Assembly: GCA_019594195.1 (NCBI GenBank)
Contig: JAFDTP010000027.1
Location: forward strand, 1-21,187
DNA: 21,187 bases
Source: Thermoplasmata archaeon
GTDB taxonomy: Archaea; Thermoplasmatota; Thermoplasmata; Halarchaeoplasmatales; Halarchaeoplasmataceae
Reading direction: 5' to 3'
Shown here in pieces: positions 15,512 through 21,187 of the stretch. The notes beneath the pieces are model-generated. The model was not told the origin of the DNA, ran no database searches, and worked only from the letters and a program-made list of their open reading frames with translations. A program made the translations under genes and the position numbers. Each line of letters opens with the position of its first letter. The stretch's first letter is position 1.

Positions 15512-16293
15512 CCATCATCACCCATCCCGCTCTCTAAAGCTCTCAAAACTGTAGAGACCTCTTCTTCACCCTTGGTCAATTTTAAGAAGATATCCTCTAG
15601 ATTCTCTTCATGAGATCTTTCCCTGAGTTCATCTATCGTGCCCTGGGCTATTATTTTTCCATCAGCGATTATGCCAATCCTGTCGCATATTATCTCAGCT
15701 AGCTGCAGGACGTGAGAAGAGAAAATCACACTTTTCCCCCTGTCTTTAAATTTGAATAGTATACCTCTCAGAATCTTCGCAGTTTTTGGATCTAGCCCGT
15801 TCATCGCTTCGTCCAAGATCAGAACTTTTGGATTATGGATGAATGAAGACGTTAGAGAAACTTTCTGTTTCGTCCCAAAACTGAGAGAACCTATGTATTG
15901 ATTCATGTAACTCTCCAGATCAAAAGCGTCCACGAAATAATCGACCCTTTTCCTCAGCTTGGTGCTGTCGATGTTTCTGATACTGCCAACCATATTGAAA
16001 TATTCGATCGGTGTCAAACTCTCGTACAGGTTTGGACTTTCAGGAACATAACCCACTTTTTCCTTGACCTTTTCAATCTCATTTCTCACGTCCAGATTAT
16101 CTATGAAAGCTTTTCCGAAGAAATCACTCAGAACCCCGCTAAGGATCTCCATAGTGGTGGTTTTCCCACTACCGTTGGGGCCTATGAGCCCATATATTTC
16201 ACCTGAATTGACTTCGAAATCGAGTCTGTCCACCGCTTTATTCACACCATAGGATTTTTCTAGACCTTCGACCGAGATGACTTTTTCACTCAT
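15508..16293 (-). CDS. ABC transporter ATP-binding protein (ABC-2 exporter)
   Basis: A 261-residue ATPase subunit of the exporter formed with the overlapping permease. Motifs in order: A-loop region SYG (14-16), Walker A GPNGSGKTT (38-46), Q-loop position in VGYVPESPNLYE (80-91) where the Gln is replaced as often in this subgroup, signature LSFGTKQ (137-143), Walker B VLILDE (157-162) and switch histidine in SSHVL (H194). The signature LSFGT departs from the common LSGGQ: its second Gly is Phe. The ~40 C-terminal residues form the helical extension usual in BcrA/CcmA-type exporter ATPases. The ATG at 16293 has no ribosome site; a TTAATTATT-like element near 16315-16325 on the minus strand suggests a leaderless transcript. 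It is divergent from the glmU-like gene. Confidence 0.93.
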   Translation of the reverse strand: MSEKVISVEGLEKSYGVNKAVDRLDFEVNSGEIYGLIGPNGSGKTTTMEILSGVLSDFFGKAFIDNLDVRNEIEKVKEKVGYVPESPNLYESLTPIEYFNMVGSIRNIDSTKLRKRVDYFVDAFDLESYMNQYIGSLSFGTKQKVSLTSSFIHNPKVLILDEAMNGLDPKTAKILRGILFKFKDRGKSVIFSSHVLQLAEIICDRIGIIADGKIIAQGTIDELRERSHEENLEDIFLKLTKGEEEVSTVLRALESGMGDDG

Positions 16294-16367
16294 CTAGGGA
16301 CAAAAAATGACTTCTAATAATTAAGTGTTGAGATATCGATGCTCAGATAACATTTAGTAACAAAATC

Positions 16368-16377
16368 CTTAAATTGA
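16368..16377 (+). promoter_or_regulatory. TATA box of the UDP-GlcNAc operon
   Basis: CCTTAAATTG is centred about 25 nt before the ATG at 16397, predicting a leaderless mRNA. A second AT run (16379-16387) is too close to the start codon. Confidence 0.5.
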
Positions 16378-16396
16378 CCTTTTTAAATCCTAATCT

Positions 16397-17602
16397 ATGA
16401 AAGCAGTAATCTTAGCTGCGGGGGAAGGTACTAGACTGCGCCCGTTCACGTCTACGGAACCCAAAGTCATGATTCCGGTGGCCAATAAACCTATACTCCA
16501 ATATGTCGTGGAGTCTATAGTCGACAACGGTATCGAAGAAATAGTGATGGTCGTTGGATACAAAAGACAGAAGATCATGTCTTATTTTGGAAACGGAGAT
16601 GAATTTGGAGCTGATATAGATTATGTCGTTCAGAGAAATCAACCTCCAACCGGGGGTACGGCCCACGCTCTCTACCAGGCGAAAAACAAGATCGATGAAG
16701 AATTCATAGTGCTCTCTGGAGATAATGTGATATCCAGCGATACTGTTTCCGACATTTTGGAGAACACGGAAGACTATACCGTCTTGATAACTAGGAGCAG
16801 CACACCTTCAAAATACGGTGTAGTGATCCTGAAGAAGGGTGGTGAAACAGTTGAAAGTATAATAGAAAAACCAGAAAGGAGTCCCAGTCACTTGATATCT
16901 ACCGGTATTTATTCCTTCCAACCTGAAGTTTTTTCTTACATAGAAGATATCATGAATGAAGGTCAATATGACATCCCATCAGCTATCGAAAAGATAATGG
17001 ATGACCACGATATAAAAGCTATAAAAACAAAGGGGGATTGGATAGATGCCGTCCATCCCTGGGACCTTTTACATGTTAATAGAGCGGCTCTAAGCGATGT
17101 TAGGAAAAAATACAGCGGACTCATCGGTGAGAACGTTATAATCAAGGGTGATGTGAAGATAGGAAAGGGAAGCAGGATAAGAGACGGAACTTTCATCGAG
17201 GGTCCTGCTATAATCGGTGAAGGATGCGATATAGGACCCAATGCATGCATCTCTCCATCTACCAGCATCGGTGATGATACCAAGATATCACCGTTCACCA
17301 TCGTTGAGAACAGCTTGGTGATGGAAGGTGTATCTATAGGCGGTAATTCGACTATCAAAAACTCTGTTATCGGGGATGGTGTGAGCATATCTTCCAATTT
17401 TTCTACATTCACTGCCGACACGAAGATCGAGACCAGAGAAGGACTTCAGGAAGTAAAAGATATAGGTGCCATGATAGCCGAGAACGCAAAGATAGGTGCA
17501 GGAGTGGATGTCGAAGGAGGAGTTATCATAGGCAAAGATTGCAAGGTGAAATCTGGTAGGACTATCCGCGAGGAGATGGAATCCGGATCCAAGGCAGTTT
17601 GA
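16397..17602 (+). CDS. glmU: Bifunctional sugar-1-phosphate nucleotidylyltransferase/acetyltransferase (archaeal GlmU-like)
   Basis: Makes UDP-GlcNAc (or a related NDP-sugar) from GlcN-1-P or GlcNAc-1-P: acetylation by the C-terminal half, uridylyl transfer by the N-terminal half. N-terminal domain (1-~235): AAGEGTRLRPFT (7-18) nucleotide loop, K23 in EPKVMIP, GGTAHAL (86-92), LSGDN (106-110) metal site, and IEKP. C-terminal domain (~240-395): a left-handed beta-helix of hexapeptide repeats such as IGENVIIKGDVKIGKGS and IGEGCDIGP. The 401-residue length fits archaeal enzymes such as the characterised Sulfolobus ST0452 type. Nine nt separate it from glmS, which makes the glucosamine 6-phosphate used in the same route; the mutase (GlmM) is not in the window. 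The exact sugar and nucleotide cannot be proved from sequence, since close relatives use glucose-1-P and dTTP too. Confidence 0.9.
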   Translation: MKAVILAAGEGTRLRPFTSTEPKVMIPVANKPILQYVVESIVDNGIEEIVMVVGYKRQKIMSYFGNGDEFGADIDYVVQRNQPPTGGTAHALYQAKNKIDEEFIVLSGDNVISSDTVSDILENTEDYTVLITRSSTPSKYGVVILKKGGETVESIIEKPERSPSHLISTGIYSFQPEVFSYIEDIMNEGQYDIPSAIEKIMDDHDIKAIKTKGDWIDAVHPWDLLHVNRAALSDVRKKYSGLIGENVIIKGDVKIGKGSRIRDGTFIEGPAIIGEGCDIGPNACISPSTSIGDDTKISPFTIVENSLVMEGVSIGGNSTIKNSVIGDGVSISSNFSTFTADTKIETREGLQEVKDIGAMIAENAKIGAGVDVEGGVIIGKDCKVKSGRTIREEMESGSKAV

Positions 17603-17611
17603 GATGATATC

Positions 17612-19396
17612 ATGTGTGGAATTGTAGGATACATCGGACCAAAAGATGTTGGTGAAGTCCTATTAGGTGGGCTTGGAAGATTAGATTATAGAGGTTATGA
17701 TTCAGCCGGTGTTTCTGTAAATTGCGGAGATCAGATATATCTGCAGAAAAAGAAGGGTAGGCTCGAAGAGATATCATCGGAAGATATACCTCCAGGACAG
17801 GCGGGCATAGGACATACTAGATGGGCCACTCACGGAAAACCATCTGATAAGAATGCCCATCCGTTTTTGGATTGTAACGAGGAGATATCGATAGTTCACA
17901 ACGGTATCATAGATAACTTCAATTCTATCAAAGATGATCTTATTGATAAAGGACATGAATTCACTTCTGAAACCGATAGTGAAGTGATAGTTCATCTCCT
18001 AGAAGAAAATCATGATGGGGATTTTTTGGAAACATTCAAGAAGACAGTCAGAGAATTGAGTGGATCTTTTGCTATTTTGGCGATGCGTAAAGGTTCTGAG
18101 GAATTGCTGGTCACCAGGAATCAGAGTCCGATGGTCATAGGCGTGGGTGAAGATGGAAACTTGATAGCTTCGGATGCACCCGCTCTTCTCGAACATACCA
18201 AGAACGTAAAATATCTGAAGGATGGGGACATCGCTAGAGTGACCCGAAGCGAAGTTGAGATATGGGGAGAGGAAGGAGAACTCGTAGAAAGAGAGACTAA
18301 GCGTATCGACTGGGATGTAGAGGATGCTGAAAAGGGCGGATACGAACATTTCATGCTCAAGGAGATATATGAACAACCCAAGGCGATACATGAGTCCATC
18401 TTGGGCAGGTTGACCGAGTTCGAAGACGTAGATCTTTCTGAATATAATCTAGATGCGGTACAATTCATCGCGTGTGGGACTTCGGCTCACGCAGGATATG
18501 TAGGAAAGTACATCTTCGAAAAGATAGCTAAAGTTCCCTGCACCGTTGAGTTTTCATCTGAGTATCGTCACTCTTCTCAATCGGAAAGCTATCCTTTGAC
18601 CATCCTGCTGAGCCAGAGTGGTGAGACGTTGGATACGATAGCTGCAACAAGGGAAGCTAAACGTAGAGGTAACGATACATTAGCTATAACCAATGTTTTA
18701 GACAGCTCGATAACAAGAGAAGTGGATGAGGTCGTCTACACCCAGGCTGGACCTGAGATAGGCGTCGCAGCTACCAAGACGTTCACGACTCAGGTGATCT
18801 TACTTTACCTTTTAGCTATAGAGATAGGCCTTGAGCGGAACGTTCTGAGCAAAGATCGTGCGGAAAAATACAAGGATGAACTGAGGAGACTTCCTAGAAA
18901 AGTTGAAGATATACTGGATGATAGGGAAGAGATAAAGGATATCACGGAAGAATTGGCGGAAGCGGAGGATATATTCTTTGTTGGGAGAAATATAAATTAT
19001 CCTGTTGCTCTCGAGGGCGCATTGAAATTGAAGGAGATAGCCTATATACATGCAGCTGGTTATCCCGCGGGTGAACTGAAACACGGACCTTTCGCCCTCC
19101 TGACCGAAAAAACTCCAGTCATAGCTCTTGCGGTGAAAGATCAGACCTTCGAGAAGATGCTTGGAAACATAGGAGAGATAGCCGCTAGAGATAGTCCCGT
19201 CATAGTTGTAGGGGACGAAGATAAAGAGCTGGATAAATTAGCTGACCGCGCCTACTTTATACCTGAGGTAGATCCACTGTTTTCGCCTTTGCTGGTGAAT
19301 GTAGTTCTACAATTGGTATCTTATTACACAGCTTACAGATTGGATAGAGATATAGATAAACCTAGAAACCTAGCTAAAAGCGTGACGGTAGAATGA
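17612..19396 (+). CDS. glmS: Glutamine-fructose-6-phosphate aminotransferase (isomerizing)
   Basis: Catalyses fructose 6-phosphate + glutamine to glucosamine 6-phosphate + glutamate (EC 2.6.1.16), the first committed step towards UDP-GlcNAc. The 594 residues are the usual length. It begins MCGIVGYIG, with Cys2 the nucleophile of the class II glutaminase domain (2-~220, with RLDYRGYDSAG, GHTRWATHG and HNGIIDN). Two SIS isomerase domains follow (~285-420 with ACGTSAHAG and LSQSGET; ~455-585), and the C-terminus DKPRNLAKSVTVE carries the catalytic lysine K589. A GAGATGAT sequence before the ATG is a weak ribosome site. Its stop overlaps the DUF63 gene by 4 nt. No ribozyme or riboswitch is seen upstream, as expected for an archaeon. 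Confidence 0.97.
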   Translation: MCGIVGYIGPKDVGEVLLGGLGRLDYRGYDSAGVSVNCGDQIYLQKKKGRLEEISSEDIPPGQAGIGHTRWATHGKPSDKNAHPFLDCNEEISIVHNGIIDNFNSIKDDLIDKGHEFTSETDSEVIVHLLEENHDGDFLETFKKTVRELSGSFAILAMRKGSEELLVTRNQSPMVIGVGEDGNLIASDAPALLEHTKNVKYLKDGDIARVTRSEVEIWGEEGELVERETKRIDWDVEDAEKGGYEHFMLKEIYEQPKAIHESILGRLTEFEDVDLSEYNLDAVQFIACGTSAHAGYVGKYIFEKIAKVPCTVEFSSEYRHSSQSESYPLTILLSQSGETLDTIAATREAKRRGNDTLAITNVLDSSITREVDEVVYTQAGPEIGVAATKTFTTQVILLYLLAIEIGLERNVLSKDRAEKYKDELRRLPRKVEDILDDREEIKDITEELAEAEDIFFVGRNINYPVALEGALKLKEIAYIHAAGYPAGELKHGPFALLTEKTPVIALAVKDQTFEKMLGNIGEIAARDSPVIVVGDEDKELDKLADRAYFIPEVDPLFSPLLVNVVLQLVSYYTAYRLDRDIDKPRNLAKSVTVE

Positions 19397-20571
19397 AAAA
19401 CGATATATCTGGATTTTATAAGGACCATAAAGCCTTGGTATGGTTGATTTTGGTTTTGGCACCTTTAGCTGTGATTATAATCGGTTCTTTGTTAGCGAGG
19501 GAGATTTTTTGGGACTCGTTCCTATGGAGATATTTTTGGGGTCCTGTAGTCGCAGACGCTGAAGGTGATCCAGTCGACGGTGTATCTGCTGGTTACAACG
19601 TTGTCAACACTGTCACTTATGGAATTATATTGGTCGTATCCTTTTTTGGAACGTTCGAACTCATAGAACATTTCGAAGTTAACATCGACAGATCATTCGT
19701 GTATTCCTTACTACCTTGGATCATACTAGGCGGGTCTCTCAGAAGTCTTGAGGACGCAGGTCTTTTTGCAGATCCGCTTGACAAATTGATGATAACTCCT
19801 ATGATATATCTGGTCATCGGATTTTCTGCAATATTACTGATGCTTCTAGGTGCTTATATCTCCACTATAGAACTCAGTCCTAAAAGATCTAAGTTTTTAA
19901 GACTAGCGGTCTTAACTCCACTGCCGATCATCTACGTCGTCCTTCGTAACTACATAGATCCCTTTTTTCTCATATATACTATCATCATCATAGTATCTAT
20001 ATTGATTTCATATCATGTTGGTTCTAGATATCTAGAATTTGATGAAAAATACTTTTTTTTAACATACGGAATCAGTTTACTTGCACTCGCTCTCACTTTC
20101 AATCTTTATTTTATATTTTTCCGAGAAGGAGCCAACCCATTTGAAGTACCGATAATATTTTTATCATCTGTAACGGCTACGCTGTTATTTTTAGGTCTGT
20201 CTGCTGCAGTTGACAGAGTTCCTATCAGACAGTTTAGAAGTAGATCGTTAGAAATAGTCAAAAGACCTCTAAACGTTCTGATCATATGGTCTCATCTTTT
20301 CGACGCTTCTTCCACATATAGAGGTGTCACAGCCTACGGTTATTTCGAAAAACACGTTCTCCCCGCATATCTGATGGACTTTACGGGAGCTTATGCGATA
20401 TTCATAGCCAACATAATCTTGGTAGTCGTGGTCATCTATGTGTTGGATGTGACACTCGAGAAAGAATTTTCTAGAGACCAGAGGTTGAGGACTTTTTTGA
20501 AATTCGTTTTAATCATACTTGGTGCTTCTCCTGCGGTGAGAAATACTCTCAGGATCGCAATGGGTGTTTAA
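19393..20571 (+). CDS. DUF63 family integral membrane protein
   Basis: A 392-residue protein with about ten membrane segments, the first at 14-38. It has the features of the archaeal DUF63 family: SLLPWIILGGSLRSLEDAG (105-123) beginning a helix, and HLFDASSTYRG (301-311) with H301, D304 and T308 placed in or near the membrane. A conserved His/Asp/Thr set inside membrane helices would suit a metal-binding or catalytic membrane protein, but no activity is known to me. The ATG overlaps the glmS stop (ATGA, 19393-19396), so it is made together with the UDP-GlcNAc enzymes. That coupling is the only hint of function: something using or transporting an amino sugar or a lipid-linked sugar. The family call is good; the function is unknown. 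Confidence 0.88.
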   Translation: MKNDISGFYKDHKALVWLILVLAPLAVIIIGSLLAREIFWDSFLWRYFWGPVVADAEGDPVDGVSAGYNVVNTVTYGIILVVSFFGTFELIEHFEVNIDRSFVYSLLPWIILGGSLRSLEDAGLFADPLDKLMITPMIYLVIGFSAILLMLLGAYISTIELSPKRSKFLRLAVLTPLPIIYVVLRNYIDPFFLIYTIIIIVSILISYHVGSRYLEFDEKYFFLTYGISLLALALTFNLYFIFFREGANPFEVPIIFLSSVTATLLFLGLSAAVDRVPIRQFRSRSLEIVKRPLNVLIIWSHLFDASSTYRGVTAYGYFEKHVLPAYLMDFTGAYAIFIANIILVVVVIYVLDVTLEKEFSRDQRLRTFLKFVLIILGASPAVRNTLRIAMGV

Positions 20572-20583
20572 AAAAAAAGAAGA

Positions 20584-20606
20584 TAGCCCGGGAGGGCCCA
20601 GGGCTA
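20584..20606 (-). terminator. GC-rich hairpin with T-tract after the RHH gene
   Basis: TAGCCC (20584-20589) pairs with GGGCTA (20601-20606) around an 11-nt GC-rich loop. Read on the minus strand it is followed by TCTTCTTTTTTTTT, the shape of a bacterial intrinsic terminator for the ribbon-helix-helix gene. Read on the plus strand no T-run follows until about 20634, where a T-run could end the DUF63 operon. Confidence 0.6.
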
Positions 20607-20629
20607 GCAGGTAAAGTGCATCCATCCCA

Positions 20630-20863
20630 TCATTTTTTTAGGTATTCTTCTCTCACGGCTTTCGCCTTTGCCATCTTTTGTTCCTGTTCGGCCATCTTTT
20701 CGACCTTTTCTGCTACCAGATCCACTCTATAATAAAGCATGTCCCTAACAGCGGTTCTGATAGCTTCTGATCTGGAGGAAAAGTCGTCCATCTCTACCAA
20801 GAAGTCGAGTCTTTCGAGGAAGCTTTTTGGGAGCCTCACGTTTACTCTTTCGGTGTCCGACAC
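20630..20863 (-). CDS. Small ribbon-helix-helix (CopG/Arc-type) DNA-binding protein
   Basis: A 77-residue predicted transcription regulator. Residues ~5-48 form the RHH domain: the strand ERVNVRLPKSFL, helix LERLDFLVEMDD, then SRSEAIRTAVRDML, the hallmark that lets a dimer insert a beta ribbon into the DNA major groove. Residues ~49-77 are a charged, probably coiled-coil helix with no metal-binding or effector domain, so it is not NikR itself. The start is GTG at 20863, chosen for AGGAGG 6 nt upstream. No toxin gene is adjacent (the next items are DUF63 and a tRNA), so an antitoxin role is unsupported. Inverted repeats in its own promoter suggest self-regulation. Confidence 0.88.
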   Translation of the reverse strand: MSDTERVNVRLPKSFLERLDFLVEMDDFSSRSEAIRTAVRDMLYYRVDLVAEKVEKMAEQEQKMAKAKAVREEYLKK

Positions 20864-20889
20864 AATTTTCCTCCTTTGTGTGTGTGATA

Positions 20890-20926
20890 GACATCCTTTC
20901 GATGTCGTTTATGTGTACAACTACAT
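20890..20926. promoter_or_regulatory. Inverted repeats in the RHH gene leader (candidate operator)
   Basis: GACATC-ctttc-GATGTC (20890-20906) is a perfect 6-bp inverted repeat. ATGT-8 nt-ACAT (20911-20926) is a second, weaker one. They lie between the gene's ribosome site and its likely TATA box (TTAAATATTAAG on the minus strand, about 20934-20945), exactly where a repressor would block initiation. RHH dimers usually bind such short palindromes. Confidence 0.45.
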
Positions 20927-20984
20927 ATGATGCTTAATATTTAATTATTTCGTTTTATGATCTAACACCGGTCTGATCAATAAC

Positions 20985-21000
20985 GAAAAACATTAATATG
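20985..21000 (+). promoter_or_regulatory. Promoter of tRNA-Thr
   Basis: GAAAAACATTAATATG combines an A-rich BRE-like part and a TATA-like core. A start about 25 nt on, near 21022, would give a 5' leader of roughly 18 nt before the mature tRNA. Confidence 0.5.
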
Positions 21001-21039
21001 GATTCACACTAAGAGGATAATACTCAAGCCTATCAATAT

Positions 21040-21110
21040 GCCACTGTGGCTTAGGGGCAAAGCGATTCCTTGGTAAGGAATAGATCGCGGGTTCAATTCC
21101 CGCCAGTGGC
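21040..21110 (+). tRNA. tRNA-Thr(GGT)
   Basis: A 71-nt cloverleaf. The acceptor stem GCCACTG/CAGTGGC is perfect (7 bp). The D-stem is GCTT/AAGC with a short GG-containing loop. The anticodon stem ATTCC/GGAAT has loop TTGGTAA, so the anticodon is GGT (threonine, codons ACC/ACU). The variable loop is 5 nt, and the T-stem GCGGG/CCCGC has loop TTCAATT. No intron and no encoded CCA (TTT follows). All stems pair without mismatch. Confidence 0.97.
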
Positions 21111-21187
21111 TTTCCATTTATTTTTCACAGTGATCGCGGGTTCACGAGCTGATCTTTGATCAGTGAGCGTTAGGAATTCATTCCTGA
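21111..21187 (+). other. Unassigned tail after tRNA-Thr with T-arm repeat and inverted repeats
   Basis: It holds a T-rich run (21111-21125) that can end the tRNA transcript, a 13-nt exact copy of the tRNA T-arm segment GATCGCGGGTTCA (21132-21144; the tRNA copy is at 21083-21095), and two inverted repeats: CTGATC-ttt-GATCAG (21149-21163) and AGGAAT-tc-ATTCCT (21172-21185). No open reading frame of note. The window ends here, so the element may be cut off. Confidence 0.5.

Noticed and set aside
20630..20863. Antitoxin of a toxin-antitoxin pair, or NikR
   Set aside because: No adjacent toxin-like frame, and the protein lacks the nickel-binding C-terminal domain.

Overview
The window is chromosomal DNA from an archaeon, most likely a euryarchaeal lineage. 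The evidence is a group II chaperonin (thermosome) with a Gly/Met-rich tail, a short archaeal-type triosephosphate isomerase, a two-domain archaeal GlmU-like enzyme, KaiC/RecA-like ATPases, a DUF63 membrane protein, ADP-forming acetyl-CoA synthetase, TATA-box promoters with many leaderless or short-leader starts, and a tRNA-Thr without an encoded CCA. HypC and ferredoxin-type proteins suggest an anaerobe with a [NiFe] hydrogenase. The proteins are rich in Asp and Glu, which would fit a mildly salty habitat, but I cannot name the lineage. The region looks like ordinary chromosome: dense, mostly intact genes, and no transposase, integrase, phage gene or CRISPR array.

Layout. (1) 1-2781, minus: a very long TPR protein whose 3' end lies outside the window. 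It is divergent from pyk across a 261 bp spacer that contains two palindromes. (2) 3043-6187, central energy metabolism: pyruvate kinase (plus) converges on acylphosphatase and the alpha subunit of ADP-forming acetyl-CoA synthetase (minus). (3) 6321-7627: a two-gene operon of a KaiC-fold protein with a ruined P-loop followed by an intact KaiC-like ATPase. (4) 7739-9415: thermosome subunit with its own strong promoter. (5) 9568-10927: hypC (minus), divergent from a DUF362 protein carrying a 2[4Fe-4S] ferredoxin domain. (6) 10990-13314: a four-gene operon with every junction overlapping by 4 nt. It has two different MgtE/SLC41-type membrane halves and two PhoU-TrkA_C proteins, which looks like a split and regulated divalent-cation transporter. 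(7) 13317-16293, minus: triosephosphate isomerase, then an ABC-2 type exporter pair (permease and ATPase). (8) 16397-20571: a UDP-GlcNAc operon (GlmU-like enzyme, GlmS) ending in a translationally coupled DUF63 membrane protein. (9) 20630-20863, minus: a small ribbon-helix-helix regulator with inverted repeats in its promoter and a GC-rich hairpin/T-tract behind it. (10) 21040-21110: tRNA-Thr(GGT), followed by a puzzling 77 nt tail that repeats 13 nt of the tRNA T-arm.

How the genes fit together: TIM and pyruvate kinase belong to glycolysis, and ADP-forming acetyl-CoA synthetase makes ATP from the acetyl-CoA derived from pyruvate, so a sugar- or peptide-fermenting lifestyle with acetate output is plausible. 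GlmS and the GlmU-like enzyme supply UDP-GlcNAc for glycosylation or surface polymers. The least explained parts are the KaiC active/inactive pair, the four-gene MgtE/PhoU-TrkA_C unit, the giant TPR protein with an alternating repeat type, and the DUF63 protein tied to glmS.
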